From: JAFALK01 sp036500605
GTDB lineage: Bacteria > Pseudomonadota > Gammaproteobacteria > Burkholderiales > Burkholderiaceae_C
Assembly (NCBI GenBank): GCA_036500605.1
Contig: DASYBU010000029.1
Coordinates: forward strand, 124,001-188,000
Direction: 5' to 3'
Length of the DNA: 64,000 nucleotides
Both the position numbers and the translations under genes were made by a program. The notes under the pieces were generated by a model, which was given only the letters and a program-made list of their open reading frames with translations, ran no database searches and had not been told where the DNA came from. Below are positions 60,047 to 64,000 of the stretch, in pieces; within the stretch, counting starts at the first letter, position 1, and each line of letters opens with the position of its first letter.

Positions 60047-61979
60047 CGACGAATCCCTTGAAGCGGCCTTTTTTGAGATGGACCAGGAGCAGCGAGATGG
60101 CGGCCGGGGTCACGCCCGAGATGCGGGAGGCCTGCCCCAATGTCTCCGGCCGATGCTTGTTGAGTTTCTGCCGAACCTCAAAGGAGAGGGCTTGGACCTG
60201 GTTGTAGTCCAGCTCGTCCGGCAGCCGCAGGTGCTCGAAGTGCGAGGCCCGGGCCACATCTTCAACCTGCTTGTTGATGTAGCCGGCGTACTTGGTGCTG
60301 ATCTCAAGCTGCTCGATCACGGCATTGGCCATGCTGATACCGAGCTCTTCGGACAATGTTTCACGTGAAACAGTAGCCTCGGGGCGCGCGATGGAAGCCA
60401 CTTCGGCCAAAGTATCGAAAGTGATGCCGGGACGGCGCAGCAGCTCAATCAGGTGATATTCGCGCTCAAGCGCCTTCCCGACCAGACGTTCCGCATCGGC
60501 CGCCGGCAGGATGCCGGGATGTACCCAAGTCGACTTCAGCTTCTCTGTTTCACGTGAAACAGCATCGCGCTTGCGATTGAAGGCATCCCAACGCGCATCG
60601 TCCACCAAGCCCATTTCGCGGCCAACTTCTGTCAGGCGCAGGTCGGCGTTGTCCTCGCGCAGTTGCAGGCGGAACTCGGCGCGGCTGGTGAACATGCGAT
60701 AGGGTTCGGTCACGCCCTTGGTGATCAGGTCATCGACGAGTACGCCGAGATAGGCTTGATCGCGCGCAGGCAGCCAGCTGTCGCGGCCTTGCACCTGCAG
60801 CGCTGCGTTCAAGCCGGCGAACAAACCTTGGGCGGCGGCTTCTTCATAGCCTGTCGTGCCGTTGATCTGGCCCGCGAAGAACAGGCCGTTGATGGCACGC
60901 GTCTCGAAGCTCGACTTCAGTTCGCGCGGGTCAAAGTAGTCGTACTCGATGGCATAGCCCGGACGCAGGATGTGCGCGTTCTCCAGGCCGGGAATGGAGC
61001 GGACCGCAGCCAGCTGGATGTCGAAGGGCAGGGAGGTGGAGATCCCGTTCGGGTAGAACTCATGCGTTGTCAGGCCTTCGGGTTCCAGGAAGATCTGGTG
61101 CGAGTCCTTGTCGGCGAAGCGATTGACCTTGTCTTCGATGCTGGGGCAATAGCGCGGCCCCACGCCTTCGATCACGCCGGTGAACATCGGGCTGCGATCA
61201 AAACCCGAGCGGATGATCTCGTGGGTGCGAGCCGAGGTGTGCGTGATCCAGCAAGGCAGTTGCTGCGGATGGGCAATGCCATGACCCATGAAGCTGAACA
61301 CGGGCACCGGGTCCAGGTCGCCGGGTTGTTCCTCGCACTTCGAGAAATCAATCGTGCGGCCGTCAATGCGCGGCGGCGTGCCGGTCTTGAGCCGTCCTTG
61401 CGGCAGCTTCAACTCCTTCAAGCGTGCGGACAGTGAAACCGCCGGCGGATCACCGGCGCGGCCGGCGCTGTAGTTTTCCAGGCCGACATGGATGCGGCCA
61501 TCAAGAAAGGTGCCGGCCGTCAGCACGACCGTGCGGGCGCGGAATTGCAAGCCCATCTGCGTGACCGCGCCGACCACGCGATCGCCTTCAATCATCAGGT
61601 CGTCGACGGCTTGCTGGAACAGCCACAGATTCGGCTGGTTCTCCAGCATGCGGCGGATCGCCGCCTTGTACAGCACACGGTCGGCCTGGGCGCGCGTCGC
61701 CCGAACGGCCGGCCCTTTGGAGCCATTGAGGATGCGGAATTGGATACCGGCTTCATCGGTGGCCAGCGCCATCGCACCGCCGAGCGCGTCGACTTCCTTG
61801 ACCAAGTGGCCCTTGCCGATACCGCCGATCGAGGGGTTGCAGCTCATCTGCCCCAGCGTCTCGATGTTGTGGGTCAGCAGCAGCGTGCGCACACCCATGC
61901 GCGCCGCCGCCAGCGCAGCCTCGGTGCCGGCGTGGCCGCCGCCAACGACGATGACATCAAAATCCTGAGGGAAGAGCAT
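60036..61979 (-). CDS. mnmG: tRNA uridine-5-carboxymethylaminomethyl modification enzyme MnmG (647 aa)
   Basis: The FAD-dependent partner of MnmE in wobble-uridine modification. The dinucleotide-binding DVIVVGGGHAGTEAALAAAR starts at residue 8, followed by SCNPSIGGIGKGHLVKEVDALGG. GTFLDGRIHVG, LSARLKELKLPQGRLKTGTPPRI, and INGTTGYEEAAAQGLFAGLNAAL are conserved. Length is normal. The ATG at 61977-61979 begins MLFPQDFDVI. Two perfect parS sites lie within its coding sequence. A TTGTCCACA DnaA-like box (62033-62041) is just upstream. Confidence 0.98.
   Translation of the reverse strand: MLFPQDFDVIVVGGGHAGTEAALAAARMGVRTLLLTHNIETLGQMSCNPSIGGIGKGHLVKEVDALGGAMALATDEAGIQFRILNGSKGPAVRATRAQADRVLYKAAIRRMLENQPNLWLFQQAVDDLMIEGDRVVGAVTQMGLQFRARTVVLTAGTFLDGRIHVGLENYSAGRAGDPPAVSLSARLKELKLPQGRLKTGTPPRIDGRTIDFSKCEEQPGDLDPVPVFSFMGHGIAHPQQLPCWITHTSARTHEIIRSGFDRSPMFTGVIEGVGPRYCPSIEDKVNRFADKDSHQIFLEPEGLTTHEFYPNGISTSLPFDIQLAAVRSIPGLENAHILRPGYAIEYDYFDPRELKSSFETRAINGLFFAGQINGTTGYEEAAAQGLFAGLNAALQVQGRDSWLPARDQAYLGVLVDDLITKGVTEPYRMFTSRAEFRLQLREDNADLRLTEVGREMGLVDDARWDAFNRKRDAVSRETEKLKSTWVHPGILPAADAERLVGKALEREYHLIELLRRPGITFDTLAEVASIARPEATVSRETLSEELGISMANAVIEQLEISTKYAGYINKQVEDVARASHFEHLRLPDELDYNQVQALSFEVRQKLNKHRPETLGQASRISGVTPAAISLLLVHLKKGRFKGFVDAA
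60357..60372. promoter_or_regulatory. parS site, perfect, in mnmG
   Basis: TGTTTCACGTGAAACA, the full 16-bp ParB palindrome, lies in the coding sequence of mnmG. Confidence 0.95.
60546..60561. promoter_or_regulatory. parS site, perfect, in mnmG
   Basis: TGTTTCACGTGAAACA again, 189 bases from the previous copy and also inside mnmG. The pair with the site in rsmG forms a compact parS cluster. Confidence 0.95.
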
Positions 61980-62061
61980 GAGCAGCCTAACGAAACGCTT
62001 GAGCGGGCAAACCCTGAATTTTACCGAGGGCCTGTGGACAAGTCACGAGACAATCTGCCGT

Positions 62062-62328
62062 ATGCAATGCCGTTCTCACTGCGCCGCCTGCTGCATCGCG
62101 CCTTCCATCAGTTCGCCCATCCCCGGCATGCCCGGCGGAAAGCCGGCCGGCGTGCGTTGCATCCAGCTCGACGAGGCCGATCGTTGCAAGATTTTTGGAC
62201 ATCCCGAGCGCCCTGCGGTGTGCGGCTCGTTGCAACCGAGCGAAATGATGTGCGGGGAAAGCCGCGAGCAGGCGCTGCGCTGGCTGGGATGGATGGAGCG
62301 CGAGACTACGCCGTCTGTTGCTCGGTAG
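62062..62328 (+). CDS. YkgJ-family cysteine-cluster protein (88 aa)
   Basis: A small protein of the YkgJ (UPF0153, CxxCxxCC) family, thought to bind zinc or an iron-sulphur cluster. The ATG at 62062 gives MQCRSHCAACCIAPSISSPI with the Cys cluster C-x3-C-x2-CC, followed by PAGVRCIQLDEADRCKIFG and CGSLQPSEMMCG. The longer frame to 61978 overlaps the mnmG start and is less likely. It is divergent from mnmG. The function is unknown. Confidence 0.9.
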   Translation: MQCRSHCAACCIAPSISSPIPGMPGGKPAGVRCIQLDEADRCKIFGHPERPAVCGSLQPSEMMCGESREQALRWLGWMERETTPSVAR

Positions 62329-62623
62329 CTTGGGTTGCCCCCTCATTCGCGGGGTGGCGGCGAGGTCTGGGCGCTTCGGAAGGCGCATCGGTTGAGGCGT
62401 CCCACCCCGACCACGAGCCGCATGTACCTCGGATCGGCGACTGATCGTTGATCTCACCTCGGGCTTGCCTTGATGCGCGCCGGCCGCGTCGATGCTATTT
62501 TCCGGCATGGCGTTGTTGTTGGAAACATTACCAGAAAACGACGCCACAGCAGTTGGGCGCGCCGCAGCTTCTTCCCTGACGCCGTCGCCTTTTGTACTCA
62601 TTTCTTTTGTGGATCGGAACGTC

Positions 62624-64000
62624 ATGCAGATCAAGCCAGCTTCCCGCAAAACCAGCCAGAGAAAGCCATGGAGGCGAGTCCAGGCGCTGACGCCCCTGCT
62701 GCTGGCCGTCCTGGTCGGCCAGGCTTACGGCGTTACGGTGAACAATGCCGGGCTCAGCACTTCGGGCACGGCGGGCGCCGCCGGTGCCAACGGCGCCAGC
62801 CCGGGCGCAGCAGGCTCTGTGGGCCTCTCGCCGGCCGATTGGGATGCCACCGCGACGCCGGCGAATGACTTCAACAACCAGGCCTTGTCGCGCGCAGGCG
62901 CAGGTGGTGCCGGCGGCAACGGTGCCAATGGAACCGGCGCCTTGGCTGGCGGGGCTGCTGGCGCGGGGGGCAAGGGCGGCAAATCCACTTCGACCGCCAT
63001 CGTCAACGCCGATTCCGGAACCAACGGTGTGGCCGTCTCGCAGTCCAGCGGCGGCACCGGCGGAACAGCGGGCATGGCAGGAGCCTCGGGCGGCACCGGA
63101 GCCGGTGCAAATGCCAATGGTGGCGATGGCGGCGACGCCTGGGGAACCGCGCAAATCACCACGGCCAATACCAGCGCGAACACGACATCTGCGAGTGCCA
63201 GCATCAGCGGTGGCGTGGGCGGTACCGCCAGCGGTGCAGGCTCGCGCGGTGGCGACGGCGGCCATGCCTTGTCAGGGCTGATCACGGCGACGAGCACGGG
63301 TGGCGGCGATGCATCGGCCTCGCTCAACATGAACGGTGGGCGCGGCGGCGACGGCAGCCTTGGGGCCGGTGGCGGCAATGGCTTCTCGGTCCAACTCGAC
63401 AACGCCGTTTCGGTCAACACGATCGGCATCGCTACCTATGGCATGACCGCATCCGGCGGCAACGGCGGCGTTGGCAATGGCGCCGGTCAGAGTGGCGGTG
63501 TCGCAGGGGTGGGCTCGGTGCGCCACGTTCTTACAGACACCGCAGCAAGCGGCCTGGTGCTCAACTACAAGGCAACCGGCGGCCTGGGAGGCGCGGGCGG
63601 CGGCGGCGCCACGGCGACCACGGGCGGCAGCGGCACCAGCTTCGCAGACGTCTCGGGCATCGGCGCCGTAACCTTGACGGCTTCCGCGACTGGCGGCTCC
63701 GGGGGTAACGGTGGCTCCACCACGTCAGCGGGAGCAGGCGCTGCAGGCGCCAACGCCGGCGTGACAGCCCGAGCGGTGACCACGCACGGCGCGGTCAGCG
63801 TGACCGGCGCGGCGATCGGCGGTGGTGCAGGCTTCAGCAGCTTTGCCGATGGCGCGAGCGGCGGCAGCGGCATGCTTTCACTCTATGGCGCCAGTGGCGA
63901 CGGTGGGGCGGTTTTCGTCGCTGGCACGGTGACGAGTGGCGCGGGCGGCGCCGGCCTCCAAACCGGCGACAAGGGCGGCAAGGGGGTTGATGGCGTGGCC
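62624..64000 (+). CDS. Exported Gly/Ala-rich repeat protein, autotransporter-like, 3' end beyond window
   Basis: The frame from the ATG at 62624 is open to the window end, at least 459 codons. The first 36 residues are a strong Sec signal (basic MQIKPASRKTSQRKPWRRV, then LTPLLLAVLVGQAYG). An in-frame ATG at 62507 would add 39 residues, reminiscent of an extended signal. The mature part has repeated GGxGG-type blocks (GAGGAGGNGANG, GGTGGTAGMAGASGG, ASGGNGGVGNGAGQSGG) alternating with Val/Thr/Ser-rich short strands, as in Gly-rich passenger domains of autotransporters or PGRS-like proteins. No barrel or secretion domain is visible because the end is missing. Long frames on the other strand are GC-driven shadows. 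Confidence 0.75.
   Translation, partial: MQIKPASRKTSQRKPWRRVQALTPLLLAVLVGQAYGVTVNNAGLSTSGTAGAAGANGASPGAAGSVGLSPADWDATATPANDFNNQALSRAGAGGAGGNGANGTGALAGGAAGAGGKGGKSTSTAIVNADSGTNGVAVSQSSGGTGGTAGMAGASGGTGAGANANGGDGGDAWGTAQITTANTSANTTSASASISGGVGGTASGAGSRGGDGGHALSGLITATSTGGGDASASLNMNGGRGGDGSLGAGGGNGFSVQLDNAVSVNTIGIATYGMTASGGNGGVGNGAGQSGGVAGVGSVRHVLTDTAASGLVLNYKATGGLGGAGGGGATATTGGSGTSFADVSGIGAVTLTASATGGSGGNGGSTTSAGAGAAGANAGVTARAVTTHGAVSVTGAAIGGGAGFSSFADGASGGSGMLSLYGASGDGGAVFVAGTVTSGAGGAGLQTGDKGGKGVDGVA

Noticed and set aside
62725..63429. Long Pro/Ala/Val-rich minus-strand open frame opposite the Gly-rich gene
   Set aside because: It is the complement of GGC/GCC-rich codons; it has no plausible start site or fold, while the plus frame has a clear signal peptide.
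1..64000. CRISPR array, tRNA or rRNA genes
   Set aside because: No regularly spaced direct repeats of 25-40 bases and no tRNA or rRNA sequence were noticed anywhere; a covariance scan was not possible.

Overview
The window looks like the replication-origin neighbourhood of a betaproteobacterium, most likely a GC-rich member of the Burkholderiales (Roseateles/Mitsuaria/Rubrivivax-like; the genus is a guess). The reasons are the core gene order (gyrB-dnaN-dnaA facing away from rpmH-rnpA-yidD-yidC-mnmE; mnmG-rsmG-parA-parB with ParB sites), a DUF2242 lipoprotein, a PduO-type adenosyltransferase and the codon use.

Region 1 (1-18.8 kb) is accessory. The left edge holds the first 23 codons of a REP-associated (RAYT) transposase. 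Next to it are two toxin/immunity-like cassettes: an orphan toxin tip without a start codon plus a 108-aa partner, and the live end of a 5403-aa YD-repeat (Rhs/Wap-like) protein followed by an EF-Tu-domain-2-like 107-aa partner. The giant protein is a mosaic: YD repeats, a type I-secretion/RTX-like block, an ~810-aa beta-rich non-YD block, LysM, a hydrophobic segment, and a variable tip with a weak ADP-ribosyltransferase look. A TPR protein and a 123-aa unknown protein lie divergently upstream.

Region 2 (18.8-26 kb) is a patchwork: an S41-like secreted peptidase, an AraC regulator, an MNT-HEPN toxin-antitoxin-type pair, a Tat-exported epoxide-hydrolase-like enzyme with a divergent LysR regulator, and an AlbA_2/ATPase-fold regulator.

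Region 3 (26-36 kb) is the dnaA core. A perfect DnaA box lies upstream of dnaA, another inside rnpA. mnmE starts inside a perfect 13-bp inverted repeat.

Region 4 (36-49.8 kb) is housekeeping and envelope: an AGE-fold lipoprotein, VOC protein, M13 peptidase, DUF2242 lipoprotein, a triple-domain QueD-like protein followed by QueE (queuosine precursor), OmpW, a GDSL lipoprotein, a MazG-like hydrolase overlapping a DEDDh exonuclease, GNAT, a divergent HNH-like/WYL pair, and PduO adenosyltransferase.

Region 5 (49.8-54.9 kb) is the prkA-yeaH-spoVR stress operon, with a well-spaced sigma-54 promoter candidate about 0.3 kb upstream. Region 6 (54.9-62 kb) is the partition locus parB / argC / GNATs / parA-rsmG-mnmG, with three parS palindromes inside rsmG and mnmG. 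The right edge carries a YkgJ-type cysteine protein and the 5' end of a very Gly/Ala-rich exported protein whose open frame runs off the window.
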